Positions 53,505-62,123 of a DNA stretch of 64,000 nt are shown here, in pieces. This DNA is from Chitinophaga ginsengisegetis. Lineage in GTDB: Bacteria; Bacteroidota; Bacteroidia; Chitinophagales; Chitinophagaceae. Every line of letters starts with the position of its first letter. The first letter of the stretch is position 1. The translations under genes were made by a program, and so were the position numbers. The notes below the pieces were generated by a model. It saw only the letters and a program-made list of their open reading frames with translations, was not told the DNA's origin and made no database searches. The stretch is from NCBI RefSeq assembly GCF_900168065.1, contig NZ_FUZZ01000004.1:310001-374000 (forward strand). The letters are read 5' to 3'.

Positions 53505-53807
53505 CTATTTCGTATAAAAAACAATATCATCTCCATCCGGCTCACTGTCTGCCAGCTGTTCTTCCCAGCCCACCGGCAGTTTAAAGATGGTATGTAACCC
53601 TCCCAGCAGTTCCAGCCAGCCGCTCATTTCGTCCGACACTTCCAGCGTTTCACCTTCCATTGTTTTAAACACCAGGAAAGCCGCTTCTCCCGGGTACGCA
53701 TATACTTTGTATCCTGCGATATACGTTACATCCTCCCAGAAGATCGTGTTGTCAATATCTTCATCATACTTCACATACAGTGTTCGTTCATCAAATTGTA
53801 TATCCAT
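53505..53807 (-). CDS. Uncharacterised 100-residue acidic protein
   Basis: Small soluble acidic protein starting 'MDIQFDERTLYVKYDED', with alternating beta segments ('VTYIAGYKVYAYPGEAAFL') and a C-terminal 'WEEQLADSEPDGDDIVFYTK'. No family recognised. It is 14 bases after the beta-propeller-like protein gene on the same strand and is probably co-transcribed with it. Confidence 0.6.
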   Translation of the reverse strand: MDIQFDERTLYVKYDEDIDNTIFWEDVTYIAGYKVYAYPGEAAFLVFKTMEGETLEVSDEMSGWLELLGGLHTIFKLPVGWEEQLADSEPDGDDIVFYTK

Positions 53808-53821
53808 AATTTTAAGATTAT

Positions 53822-54721
53822 TTAGTTGGTAGTAATAGTAAAATCTACTTTAAACAAACGACTGGCGCCGGCGTCATTATCGGATACCAGGTGAAGCGTA
53901 AGAACGTTGTCCCGTATACTTTCCAGGCAAATGCCCTCTATCTTTTCGCCTTTAAAAGCCGGATCTGCTGTGGTTAAATTGAGCACGCCATCGGGCGTAA
54001 GGGTGGTTTGTGATAATTTCCGGGAGATGTTACTGATCCAGCCAATATAACTATCGCCAATATCGCCATCGTCGTAAGCATTGGCGGTGGCTTCGGAAGA
54101 TAAAGTGCATAGTAACAGGTCTTTTTCCGGTACGTAACAAAGCTCTGATACACCGGCAAATACAGGCGTTGGCGTTAGTAACGTAAACGGCACTACGCTA
54201 ACCGGCGGAACCGCCTGTTCCCAGAAGCCCGGCTTAGTAAGTATCAGCTGGTTCTGCGGCCAGGTGTTGTTACCGCGGTTACTCAGCAGCAAAGTATTAT
54301 TCACTACTGCGGCGCCTTCTATATTCAGCTCATTGATCCCGCTGTTCAGCAGCTGCGTGGCAAAGGCCGGCGGATAAGGAATAAACTGGATACTGGCGGA
54401 GTCGCCATCCGGAAGCGGCAGCAGCATCAGCTGGCGGCGCTTTTCCGTGGCCAGCGAGCCGGATGCCAGCAGGTAAGTTTTACCATGCAGGGTAATCAAT
54501 GCAGAAGCTTCATAGTCGGCTTTCTCCGCTTTTGCAATGCGCTTATCTGTCAGGCTGGAGATGGGAATACTTTTAATAACGCAGTAATCCTTATCCAGCA
54601 CCTGGATACAGGTGGCATCATCTCCTATGAGATACAACCTGCCGTCATGAAATTCCACTGCGGAGGCAGAAGGAAAATCCGGCAGCAGCAAGGTGCAGAT
54701 AAGTGTGATAACCCCTTTCAT
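53822..54721 (-). CDS. Secreted beta-propeller-like protein (DUF6929 type)
   Basis: A 299-residue exported protein with signal peptide 'VITLICTLLLPDFPSASA' and repeated beta blade-like segments ('GRLYLIGDDATCIQVLDKDY', 'HGKTYLLASGSLATEKRR', 'IEGAAVVNNTLLLSNRG'). It resembles DUF6929-type proteins. Function unknown. It follows the SGNH hydrolase by four bases, so the three genes 55499-53505 form one transcript. Confidence 0.72.
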   Translation of the reverse strand: MKGVITLICTLLLPDFPSASAVEFHDGRLYLIGDDATCIQVLDKDYCVIKSIPISSLTDKRIAKAEKADYEASALITLHGKTYLLASGSLATEKRRQLMLLPLPDGDSASIQFIPYPPAFATQLLNSGINELNIEGAAVVNNTLLLSNRGNNTWPQNQLILTKPGFWEQAVPPVSVVPFTLLTPTPVFAGVSELCYVPEKDLLLCTLSSEATANAYDDGDIGDSYIGWISNISRKLSQTTLTPDGVLNLTTADPAFKGEKIEGICLESIRDNVLTLHLVSDNDAGASRLFKVDFTITTN

Positions 54722-54725
54722 GATG

Positions 54726-55499
54726 TTACTTTATACTGCTTACAACTTTTTTAATGGCCTGCGCCCAGAAAGTACCCAGTACTTCTGCGCCTTTTGCATT
54801 GGGATGCAGCTGGAAAACGCCGGCTTTACCCTGCTCCTGGATAAACAGTTCCGGGTGCTTTTTAAAATAGTTAAACCCGTCGCGGTAACCGGTGAACACC
54901 TGTCCGGGATGGGTGGTGCGATAGCTGGTAACGATGGCATCCAGAACCGGGAAATAAGACTGCAACCGGGCCTGCCCTTCGGCGAGGTACCGGGAACTGT
55001 TTTGTGTATTGGCACTATACCAGATGGGATGATGCAAAATAATGATACAGCCGGGGTAGTTAGTAAACAGCTGGTCGATAATCGCTTTTACATTTAACCG
55101 GTATTGCTCGGGTGATACCGGCGATCCGTTGGGACCTTCGATGGCGCTGTCGTTGGTGCCCAGCACCATCGAAAATACCAGGATGGCGTTCTGATCATTT
55201 TTAAACGCATCCGCTGCCGCTGTAACGTTATTGAACAAACGACGGGTAGCAGGCAGAAAGTCTACCGTAGTAGAACCGCTTACGCCCTGGTTGCTGTATT
55301 GCACCTCGCGGCCCGGCATGGCGTGCTTCAGCCATTCCCATGCCTTTACAGGAGGTGCTTCCTGCAACGGGTGCGGCAGGCCGCCGCCTTGCGTAATGCT
55401 GTTGCCGATAAAAACAATATCCAGCTTTTTCGTTTGTGCTACCGCGCAGGTGGCGGTGAGCACCAGGAAGCAAAGGGCGACAGGTAGTATTCTCATCAT
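54726..55499 (-). CDS. SGNH/GDSL-family hydrolase (secreted)
   Basis: Exported esterase/acetylxylan-esterase-type hydrolase. The signal peptide 'ILPVALCFLVLTATCAVAQ' precedes block I 'FIGNSITQGGG' (Ser34), block III 'LGTNDS' (Asn116) and the C-terminal 'LHPNAKG' (catalytic His). I start it at 55499, as the extension to 55568 ('MFSGKMSDSQMNLLFYK') precedes the signal peptide with no function. Likely to deacylate polysaccharide or small esters; the substrate is open. Confidence 0.9.
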   Translation of the reverse strand: MMRILPVALCFLVLTATCAVAQTKKLDIVFIGNSITQGGGLPHPLQEAPPVKAWEWLKHAMPGREVQYSNQGVSGSTTVDFLPATRRLFNNVTAAADAFKNDQNAILVFSMVLGTNDSAIEGPNGSPVSPEQYRLNVKAIIDQLFTNYPGCIIILHHPIWYSANTQNSSRYLAEGQARLQSYFPVLDAIVTSYRTTHPGQVFTGYRDGFNYFKKHPELFIQEQGKAGVFQLHPNAKGAEVLGTFWAQAIKKVVSSIK

Positions 55500-55575
55500 G
55501 ATAGAAAAACTTTCAAACTTGTAAAATAACAAGTTCATCTGAGAATCAGACATTTTTCCTGAAAACACCGTTCAT

Positions 55576-56241
55576 TTACTCTGCCACCGTTACCAGCAAG
55601 GGGGATTCAAACATGCTTACCGGCGAAATAATTTTCTCCGACAAAGGGATATTGTTGCCATAGATCTCTTTCATTTGCTGCTTTACGGCTGCGCTGCCCA
55701 GGTCAAAATCCTTCAACTGCTGGAGCTTACCCACTTCAAGACCGGTTCCTTCTTTATAAATTTTCCATACCAGTTCAGAGCAATAGATCCGCTCATCAGA
55801 CCAGCCAAAATAAAAGTCGTAGTCCTTTCCGTTGTATTGCTCCCCTGCGGTCTTCATTTTAGCTACCACCTCCGGCGTGAGCACAGCGCCGGCATCTTTC
55901 AGTCTTTTTATCACAAAATGCCGTCCCTTTCCCCTGTTAATCCATTGCATCAGTGGGGTATATCTTACCGGTTGTAAAGCTTCGTACACAAACCACTGCT
56001 CATCTCTCTTAAAAATTATTCCGCAATGACTATATTTGGAATGTGTAGCCTGCTGAATGGCTGTGCTGAGGTCTGACTGGGATACCTGGAAAATGATATC
56101 CCCTTCCTGTACAGCCGGAACAGCTGCTATTGATTTTTTGGAGAGATGTTTGCCCGTAAAAATATAACGCCCCGCCATCAGGGTACCTGTTACAATGGTG
56201 AGCGCCAGTACTGTTAGTATAATTTTTTTGAGACCTGACAT
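55576..56241 (-). CDS. YiiX/YebB-like permuted NlpC/P60 cysteine hydrolase
   Basis: A 221-residue protein with an N-terminal membrane anchor ('IILTVLALTIVTGTLMAG') and the permuted NlpC/P60 fold: 'EGDIIFQVSQSDLSTAIQ', His72 in 'YSHCGI', Glu87 in 'VYEALQPV' and Cys154 in 'IYCSELVW'. Relatives are amidases or acyltransferases acting on peptidoglycan peptides or lipids. It lies 76 bases upstream of the SGNH gene, same strand. Confidence 0.88.
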   Translation of the reverse strand: MSGLKKIILTVLALTIVTGTLMAGRYIFTGKHLSKKSIAAVPAVQEGDIIFQVSQSDLSTAIQQATHSKYSHCGIIFKRDEQWFVYEALQPVRYTPLMQWINRGKGRHFVIKRLKDAGAVLTPEVVAKMKTAGEQYNGKDYDFYFGWSDERIYCSELVWKIYKEGTGLEVGKLQQLKDFDLGSAAVKQQMKEIYGNNIPLSEKIISPVSMFESPLLVTVAE

Positions 56242-56292
56242 AAACCCGAATTTTAGTAAAAATAGATCCTATTATAATATAAGCCATAGAAA

Positions 56293-56829
56293 ATGAATGA
56301 AATACTTATCGTGCCGGCCATTACAGCTGAAGTGGAACTGTTGCAGCAAATAGCCCGTGAAACCTTCCAGGAGAGCTTTGCAGCAGACAATACACCAGAA
56401 AATATGAAACAATACCTGCAGGATAATTTCAGTATTGCCAAATTAACTGCGGAGCTGACCGAGCCGGATTCTGAATTCTATTTTGCCATGCTGAAAAATC
56501 AGCCGATCGGCTATATGAAAGTGAATTTCAGATCGGCACAATCTGAGCTGTACAACAGCCGGGCGGTAGAACTGGAACGCATATACGTTTTAAAGTCGCA
56601 CCAGGGGAAAAAAGTAGGTCAGCAGCTCTTCAACCAGGCAGTGAACCTTGCTATGGAAGCCCGCGCCCCTTTCCTATGGCTGGGCGTATGGGAACACAAT
56701 ACCAAAGCCATTGACTTCTACCGCAAAAACGGCTTCTCGGAGTTTACCACGCATCCGTTTCAGCTGGGAACTGAAATACAAACAGACCTTATCATGCGGT
56801 TAAACCTGCCGCTGCATAAGCTGCAGTAA
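56293..56829 (+). CDS. GNAT-family N-acetyltransferase
   Basis: Acetyltransferase of 178 residues. The acetyl-CoA-binding segment is 'LERIYVLKSHQGKKVGQQL' and motif B 'NTKAIDFYRKNGFSEF'. The N-terminus ('ARETFQESFAADNTPENM') matches the PaiA/polyamine-type subgroup opening. A substrate among polyamines or amino groups is plausible only by family. Confidence 0.88.
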   Translation: MNEILIVPAITAEVELLQQIARETFQESFAADNTPENMKQYLQDNFSIAKLTAELTEPDSEFYFAMLKNQPIGYMKVNFRSAQSELYNSRAVELERIYVLKSHQGKKVGQQLFNQAVNLAMEARAPFLWLGVWEHNTKAIDFYRKNGFSEFTTHPFQLGTEIQTDLIMRLNLPLHKLQ

Positions 56830-56840
56830 ATTTATTTCCC

Positions 56841-56848
56841 TATATTTG
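56841..56848 (+). promoter_or_regulatory. -7 element before the phosphotransferase gene
   Basis: TATATTTG, a perfect TAnnTTTG, is 29 bases before the ATG at 56878. It lies in the short gap after the GNAT gene, so the next gene has its own start. No good TTG is seen at -33. Confidence 0.5.
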
Positions 56849-56877
56849 ATGCCCTTTTTCATTTCAAAGCGCGGTTC

Positions 56878-57882
56878 ATGAGTCATTTCCCGGTTTCCAG
56901 TTCCAATCTCTCTGCGCCGCACCTGGCGCTGTTCGTGCAATCACAATACAATGTAGCCAACAGCGTCACCTGCCACCTGATTAAATCAGGCGTGAACGAT
57001 ACCTACCAGGTGACCACTTCTGCCGGTAAATATATTTTCCGCGTGTACAGCCTGAACTGGAGAACCGTCACAGACATTTCCGAAGAGCTGCGGCTGTTGC
57101 TGCTCCTGAAAGAAGGCGGCATCCCGGTATCGTGGCCGCTGGCCGACAAACAGGGCCATTTTATACAAACCCTGAACGCGCCGGAAGGCGAACGGTATGG
57201 CGTATTGTTTTCATTTGCCGAAGGAGAAAAGCTGCTGCACTACGATGATGAAGTACATGTAAAAGCCGGTATGGTCATGGCCCGCATGCACCAGCTTACA
57301 CAGTCCGTACCCCTGAACAGGGTTACTTATACGGCGCAAAACCTGCTGGTGGAACCATTGGAATCGCTTAAAAAATTCCTTCCGGCAGACACGCCGGAAA
57401 TGGCCTTCATGGCTACCGCGCAGGCGCATCTTTTACAGGTATTACAGGAAGCCGATCCTGCTGCCATCCGGCAGGGCGTGGTACACATGGATATCTGGTT
57501 CGACAATATGAATATTCGCCCCGACCAGGAAATTACGCTCTTTGATTTCGACTTCTGCGGCAATGGCTGGCAATGCCTGGATGTGGCCTATTATATCCTG
57601 CAACTCCATAGCCTGATCCGCGATATGCCGGAATGCCAGGCTAAGGTAGACCGTTTCCTTGAAGGCTATACGGCTATCACCCCGCTCAGTACGGAAGAGC
57701 AAAGACTGATCCCGGCACTGGGCGTATGCATGTATTTCTTTTACCTGGGCGTTCAGTGCGACCGGTACCACAACTGGTCCAATTCTTTCCTGAACGAAAC
57801 CTATCTTAAAAGATTTATCAATATGCTGGTAAAACGGTACTACGAACTCTATCTGCAGAACGCATCACTCGTAAATCCATAA
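56878..57882 (+). CDS. Aminoglycoside-phosphotransferase-fold kinase
   Basis: Small-molecule kinase of the APH/choline-kinase fold, 334 residues. The Brenner motif is 'HMDIWFDNMN' (His203, Asp205, Asn210) and the DFG equivalent 'LFDFDFCGNG' (Asp223/Asp225). Its length and second-lobe aromatic residues resemble homoserine/hydroxy-amino-acid or spore-coat-type kinases, so antibiotic inactivation should not be assumed. Its last 18 bases overlap the convergent L,D-transpeptidase gene. Confidence 0.88.
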   Translation: MSHFPVSSSNLSAPHLALFVQSQYNVANSVTCHLIKSGVNDTYQVTTSAGKYIFRVYSLNWRTVTDISEELRLLLLLKEGGIPVSWPLADKQGHFIQTLNAPEGERYGVLFSFAEGEKLLHYDDEVHVKAGMVMARMHQLTQSVPLNRVTYTAQNLLVEPLESLKKFLPADTPEMAFMATAQAHLLQVLQEADPAAIRQGVVHMDIWFDNMNIRPDQEITLFDFDFCGNGWQCLDVAYYILQLHSLIRDMPECQAKVDRFLEGYTAITPLSTEEQRLIPALGVCMYFFYLGVQCDRYHNWSNSFLNETYLKRFINMLVKRYYELYLQNASLVNP

Positions 57883-58500
57883 CAACAAAGGGCGGGAAGA
57901 GGTATCTATGTAAGGTTGCAGCGTAGCGAAATAAGCGGGGTTCAGTGTAGGACATCCATCGCTGCGGCAAATGCCCTGCTCTTGTGCAGCTGCGGGCACA
58001 CAGGCGTGGCTGTGCAATACCACAAACCGGTCGAATGCGCGACTGTTGCTGCTATCCAGTCCATATAACTTATACGCCGTACCAAACCGCCCACTATACT
58101 TACCGCCTATACGATATTTACCACGGGAAGAACAACGGCTGCCGGAAACATTGGAAAACACCACCTTTTCAGCGCGAAAATCCGGTCCCTGGCCATGCGC
58201 CACCAAACCGGCACTCTTTATTTTATGATGCAGCAGGTCGTAACAGATAAATCTTTTGCCACCGGAAAACACGCTGAAATCGATCAGGAAAGCGTAGCGG
58301 GTATTATAACCATGCTTCACTGCGTATTGCTGCAATGCTTTTGCCTTTTCGTGCAGCCGTGCTTCATCAGACGCCATCACGGGCCCTGGTAGAACAGGCA
58401 GTGCCGGTATTGTTGGAGATGTGGTAGTATTGTTTTCTTTACAGGCAGCAAAAAAAAGTGCCGGTAACAGCAAAATGCGCCATGCTTTGAACCGTATCAT
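57865..58500 (-). CDS. L,D-transpeptidase-like (YkuD_2) murein lipoprotein
   Basis: A 211-residue lipoprotein, lipobox ending at Cys20 ('LLLPALFFAACKEN'), with the murein L,D-transpeptidase catalytic domain family pattern: 'YAFLIDFSVFSGGKRFICYD', 'VVLHSHACVP' and catalytic Cys183 in 'SDGCPTL'. Such enzymes link or trim peptidoglycan stems. The start at 58500 ('MIRFKAW') avoids a 20-residue unlikely extension to 58560. Its 3-prime end overlaps that of the convergent kinase. Confidence 0.9.
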   Translation of the reverse strand: MIRFKAWRILLLPALFFAACKENNTTTSPTIPALPVLPGPVMASDEARLHEKAKALQQYAVKHGYNTRYAFLIDFSVFSGGKRFICYDLLHHKIKSAGLVAHGQGPDFRAEKVVFSNVSGSRCSSRGKYRIGGKYSGRFGTAYKLYGLDSSNSRAFDRFVVLHSHACVPAAAQEQGICRSDGCPTLNPAYFATLQPYIDTSSRPLLLWIYE

Positions 58501-58532
58501 GTTTGTCAGATGCAGGGCAAAGCATTTTCCAT

Positions 58533-58565
58533 ATGCATCCGCAAAAAATTGCGGATGCATTTTTT
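58533..58565. terminator. Strong hairpin between two co-directional genes
   Basis: ATGCATCCGCAA / TTGCGGATGCAT around AAAA, with TTTTT following on the plus strand. On the minus strand it begins four bases after the stop of the 58564-58926 gene and separates it from the L,D-transpeptidase gene. The perfect 12-bp stem makes termination likely. Confidence 0.75.
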
Positions 58566-58926
58566 ATTCCCAGATATCTTTAACGTGAATGAGGATCGAG
58601 TAACGGCCTGTGGGTGGATAATGACCGATATGCAATTGCGTTTCATCAAAGGGTTGCGGCAGTTTATCCGCGTATTGCAGGTATAACTCCTGTACTACTG
58701 CAATAGCTTCTTCCTTATTTTCCACCACCCATGACTTGGCGGTTCTGTTATTATCAAACAGCTGGTTAAAGGCTTTCCGGGCGGATTCGGTTTGTTCAAA
58801 AGGCACTACTTTCAGCGTCCACACCTCTCCTATCTTTTCTGGTTCTGCGGGTGTATCCAGGTTAATCTTAAACCTTTCCAATCCCGCAGGATCCAGTGCA
58901 CGCATGATATCCATCGCAACTGACAT
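58564..58926 (-). CDS. Uncharacterised 120-residue protein
   Basis: Small soluble protein starting 'MSVAMDIMRALDPAGLERF', with 'LKVVPFEQTESARKAFNQLF' and C-terminal 'GHYPPTGRYSILIHVKDIW'. No recognised family. I set the start at 58926 rather than 58950. Followed directly by a strong terminator hairpin. Function unknown. Confidence 0.6.
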   Translation of the reverse strand: MSVAMDIMRALDPAGLERFKINLDTPAEPEKIGEVWTLKVVPFEQTESARKAFNQLFDNNRTAKSWVVENKEEAIAVVQELYLQYADKLPQPFDETQLHIGHYPPTGRYSILIHVKDIWE

Positions 58927-58968
58927 AATTGTAATTTTTTCTGACCGCAATATTACAACTTCCGGGTG

Positions 58969-59874
58969 TTATTCACCACCTTTTACGTTCATGCGCAGGG
59001 TATAGATGCCTTTGCCGGCGGTGATGAACAGGATATTATTATCTTTTCCGCCAAAACAGGCGTTGGCTGTCCACCCTTCCGGAACAGGGATGTGGCCGAT
59101 CTTCTGCCCGTCTTTATTGACTACGGTAACGCCATTTCCGCACAAGTAAAGGTTGCCTTGTTCATCGAGCGCAATCCCGTCTGTAGATGTTTTTTCCGCC
59201 ATGAGATATTGGCCGGTTAAACTGCCGTCTGCGTTCACGTTATAGCGGTATACTTTGCCTGCGCCGATATCTGCTACATACACCAGTTTCCCGTCGCGGG
59301 TACCGATAATGCCATTGGGCTTCTTGATATCTGCCGCAGCCACTACGGCTTCTTTGGCGCCGGGAGCCAGGTAGTAAACCTTTTCTTCTTTCAGATCAGG
59401 CTGCTTACGCTCCCAGTAGTCGCGCTGATAATAAGGATCCGTGAAATACATCCCGCCGCCGGGGGCTACCCAAACATCATTGGGGCCATTGAACTGATGA
59501 CCGCCGAAATTATTTAACAGCACTTTTATTTTTCCTTTGGGAGAGATGGACCATAACTCGTATTTCTCATCTGCACACGCTACCAGGTTGCCTTTGCCAT
59601 CGAAATACAATCCGTTGGCACGACCCGCTTTCTCTAAAAAAACAGACAGCTTCCCTTTGGTATCATATTTCCAGATCTTATTATTGGGCTGATCTGTAAA
59701 ATAGATGTTCCCTTTTTTATCGGCAGCGGGGCCTTCCGTAAATTCGAATTGTTTTGACACCAGTTCCAGCCGGGCATTTTCAGCCACCGTTGGCGGAATG
59801 GTATCCTGTGTAACCGCCCCTGCATTGAGATAGCAGGTACCTAACAGTAACGTGGAATAAAATTTTAACCGCAT
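58969..59874 (-). CDS. SMP-30/gluconolactonase-family protein (secreted)
   Basis: Exported six-bladed beta-propeller of 301 residues, signal segment 'LLLGTCYLNAGAVTQ'. The family signatures are 'FTEGPAADKKGNIYFTDQP', 'FNGPNDVWVAPGGGMYFTDP' and 'PNGIIGTRDGKLVYVAD', with metal-binding Glu, Asn and Asp positions. It may open sugar lactones or related esters. A palindrome TTACAATTGTAA lies at 59891-59902, just upstream. Confidence 0.9.
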   Translation of the reverse strand: MRLKFYSTLLLGTCYLNAGAVTQDTIPPTVAENARLELVSKQFEFTEGPAADKKGNIYFTDQPNNKIWKYDTKGKLSVFLEKAGRANGLYFDGKGNLVACADEKYELWSISPKGKIKVLLNNFGGHQFNGPNDVWVAPGGGMYFTDPYYQRDYWERKQPDLKEEKVYYLAPGAKEAVVAAADIKKPNGIIGTRDGKLVYVADIGAGKVYRYNVNADGSLTGQYLMAEKTSTDGIALDEQGNLYLCGNGVTVVNKDGQKIGHIPVPEGWTANACFGGKDNNILFITAGKGIYTLRMNVKGGE

Positions 59875-60180
59875 ATTGCTCCGTCAATTTTTACAATTGT
59901 AATCAATCCTGCGGAGAATTTTTTCTAAAAATGACGATAGTGAGGAGAAGATGGCTATCATATTTATTTATAGAGCCGGCTATGTAAATAGCCCGCCTAC
60001 AGGTAAACATGATATTGATTTTGGGGTAACCAACGCTGGATAACTTGTTACCCGATTTTAGAATGGCGTTCTATACAGGTATTGGGATGCTACTCCTATG
60101 GAGAAAGGTCGTACGTTGATTACGGCGAAATTATCGTGATTAATGGCAGGGACATAGTACAAAAGCGACATCTTTTGCCT
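59875..60180. other. Intergenic region, no gene seen
   Basis: About 306 bases between the start of the SMP-30 gene and the stop of the AraC gene, both minus strand. It holds TTACAATTGTAA (59891-59902) near the SMP-30 start, and a short hairpin, GGCTAT/ATAGCC (59978-59993), likely after the AraC transcript. No open frame has a credible protein. Confidence 0.6.
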
Positions 60181-61014
60181 TTACACCATTATTTTATGCA
60201 GCCGGATGGTATTGGTGAGTTCTTCTTCATGGATAAAGGAAGGGGTAATCCCCGCAAATTTTTTGAAGTCGCGGATAAAGTGCATCTGGTCATAGTAACC
60301 GCTTTTATAGGCGATTTCGGTCCAGGTCTTTTCCGGGAACAGTTCTTTCAGCTGGTAGGCTTTGCAAAACCGGATAAGCCGGGCATATTGTTTGGGCGGC
60401 ATCCCCAGCCGTTCGGTACATTTCCGTTCAAACTGCCGCAGGCTCAGGCAGGCAAGCGATGCCAGGCTTTCTATGCTGCCGCTTCCACCGGTGTTCACCA
60501 ATACTGCCATGGCTTTATCTACCGGTAGTATCGGCTTTACCTGGGATATTTTTTTAAGGAGATAAAATTCAACGATACTTATCATGTGATCCCAATCGTC
60601 TGCTTCCTTCAACCGTTCAGTGATTTCATCAATTTCATTACCATTCCCCATTAGTAAGCGGGTATCAAAATCCTGGTCATATATTTCAGACATGGGGATC
60701 TTCAGCAGGCGGTGCAGGCCACTGGGTTGAAAACAGATACACAGCGCCAGGTGCCGGCTTCCCATGTCCAGGGTTACGGTCTGCTCCTGTGGCCCGATGG
60801 TTACACAAACCGATTTAGTCACAAAATCATTCTTACCCGCCTTCATTACTTTGATCGGGTCTTCCAGGTAAAACATAATATACCGCTGATAGGCGGGCAC
60901 AAACCTGTAAATGTTTGACAGCGCCTTGTTTTGGGTAAAATCTACTTCATAGATACCCAAATAACTCACGAGATCCCTCAGGGCCGGATGTGGTTTATAA
61001 TTCTTTGATTTCAT
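60181..61014 (-). CDS. AraC-family transcriptional regulator (DUF6597-like N-terminus)
   Basis: Regulator of 277 residues. The N-terminal domain starts 'YKPHPALRDLVSYLGIYEV', as in DUF6597-type AraC proteins, and the C-terminal HTH pair is 'GSIESLASLACLSLRQFER' and 'WTEIAYKSGYYDQMHFIRD', ending 'FKKFAGITPSFI'. It is divergent from the epimerase operon at 61143, which it probably controls. Confidence 0.9.
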   Translation of the reverse strand: MKSKNYKPHPALRDLVSYLGIYEVDFTQNKALSNIYRFVPAYQRYIMFYLEDPIKVMKAGKNDFVTKSVCVTIGPQEQTVTLDMGSRHLALCICFQPSGLHRLLKIPMSEIYDQDFDTRLLMGNGNEIDEITERLKEADDWDHMISIVEFYLLKKISQVKPILPVDKAMAVLVNTGGSGSIESLASLACLSLRQFERKCTERLGMPPKQYARLIRFCKAYQLKELFPEKTWTEIAYKSGYYDQMHFIRDFKKFAGITPSFIHEEELTNTIRLHKIMV

Positions 61015-61057
61015 GGACGTGCGGGCTATAGGTGCTCAGTACTGCATACTTCTGAAA

Positions 61058-61086
61058 CAAATATATACAAATATTAAAAAAGTCAA
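61058..61086 (-). promoter_or_regulatory. Promoter of the AraC gene
   Basis: TTG at 61086-61084 and TATATTTG at 61065-61058 on the minus strand, separated by 18 bases: a full Bacteroidota -33/-7 pair. It faces the AraC gene, 44 bases before its ATG. Confidence 0.65.
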
Positions 61087-61142
61087 CCAAAGCGACCTAT
61101 AAGCGTTATCTTCTACGGGTTAATTTTATTTTATATTTAAAG

Positions 61143-62123
61143 ATGAAAATTGCGATAACCGGAGCTTCCGGCTATATAGGCAGCGTACTGGTTCCCCTGT
61201 TGTTATCCGAAGGCCATACCCTGCGGCTGCTTACCCGTAAACCGTTGCCGGAAATGACTCCGGAAGGTATCTGTTTCGTACAGGGGCACCTGTTAGAAGA
61301 ACCGGCTATCCGCCGCCTCGTTGCAGGCGCCGATGCCGTGATACACCTGGCAGCGGTGATTTCGGTAGACGACCGGCAGGATAAAACCCTTTTCGATATC
61401 AATACCAGCGGCACCCGGTTACTGGCTGCAACCGCACAACAGGCCGGCGTTAAGAGGTTCATTCACCTCAGTTCCGTTACCGCGTACAACCAGGCGCCTT
61501 ACGACCAGCCGATGGATGAAAGCCGCGATGTGGTAAAAACCACGCGCTACGGTTACGACTATTCCAAAGCCGTATCACAGGCCATTGCGCTGGAATATAA
61601 CGGCAACGGCATGGAAGTAATAGTGCTGGCGCCAACGGCTGTAATGGGGCCGTTCGACCAGCAACCATCATTGATAGGTAAAGCAGTTGTCAGTATGTAC
61701 AAGGGAAAAATACCCGCCCTCATTCCCGGCGGCGTTGACTTCATTGATGTAAGGGATGTGGCGGGAGCCATTGTGAGCGCTTTAAACCGCGGAACCGCCG
61801 GCGCAGTATACCTCCTGAGCGGCGAATGGGTGTCGCTCGTTAGCCTGAACAGGGAAATCGGCCGGATAAAAGAACGGCCGGTAACGCTGCCGGTAGTACC
61901 TTTATGGCTCGTATTCAGTATGCTGCCATTAGTGAGAATGCTGGCGGCCATCAGCGGCGGACCGCCTTTTTATACGCGTCAGTCGGTGTACAACCTGATT
62001 TACAGCAATAAAAAAATTGATCATGCAAAGGCCACTGCGGAACTCAATTTCCGGCCGCGGCCTTTTACGGAAACCCTGCGGGACACAATTGATTGGTTCA
62101 GACAAACAGGCGCTATCAAATGA
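61143..62123 (+). CDS. NAD-dependent epimerase/dehydratase (3-beta-HSD-like extended SDR)
   Basis: Extended short-chain dehydrogenase of 326 residues. The Rossmann motif is 'ITGASGYIGSVLVPLLL' (GxxGxxG), with 'ADAVIHLAAVISVDD' and the active-site Tyr-x-x-x-Lys in 'YGYDYSKA'. The pattern 'FIHLSSVTAYNQAPYDQP' is that of 3-beta-hydroxysteroid-dehydrogenase-like proteins and dihydroflavonol reductases. Its stop overlaps the start of the next gene (ATGA), so they are co-translated. Confidence 0.9.
   Translation: MKIAITGASGYIGSVLVPLLLSEGHTLRLLTRKPLPEMTPEGICFVQGHLLEEPAIRRLVAGADAVIHLAAVISVDDRQDKTLFDINTSGTRLLAATAQQAGVKRFIHLSSVTAYNQAPYDQPMDESRDVVKTTRYGYDYSKAVSQAIALEYNGNGMEVIVLAPTAVMGPFDQQPSLIGKAVVSMYKGKIPALIPGGVDFIDVRDVAGAIVSALNRGTAGAVYLLSGEWVSLVSLNREIGRIKERPVTLPVVPLWLVFSMLPLVRMLAAISGGPPFYTRQSVYNLIYSNKKIDHAKATAELNFRPRPFTETLRDTIDWFRQTGAIK

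Noticed and set aside
59978..59993. Short hairpin GGCTAT/ATAGCC as a riboswitch or small RNA
   Set aside because: Only six base pairs and no conserved riboswitch core; at best a weak terminator.
60082..60528. Plus-strand 148-residue frame
   Set aside because: Mostly antisense to the AraC gene; no recognisable protein pattern.
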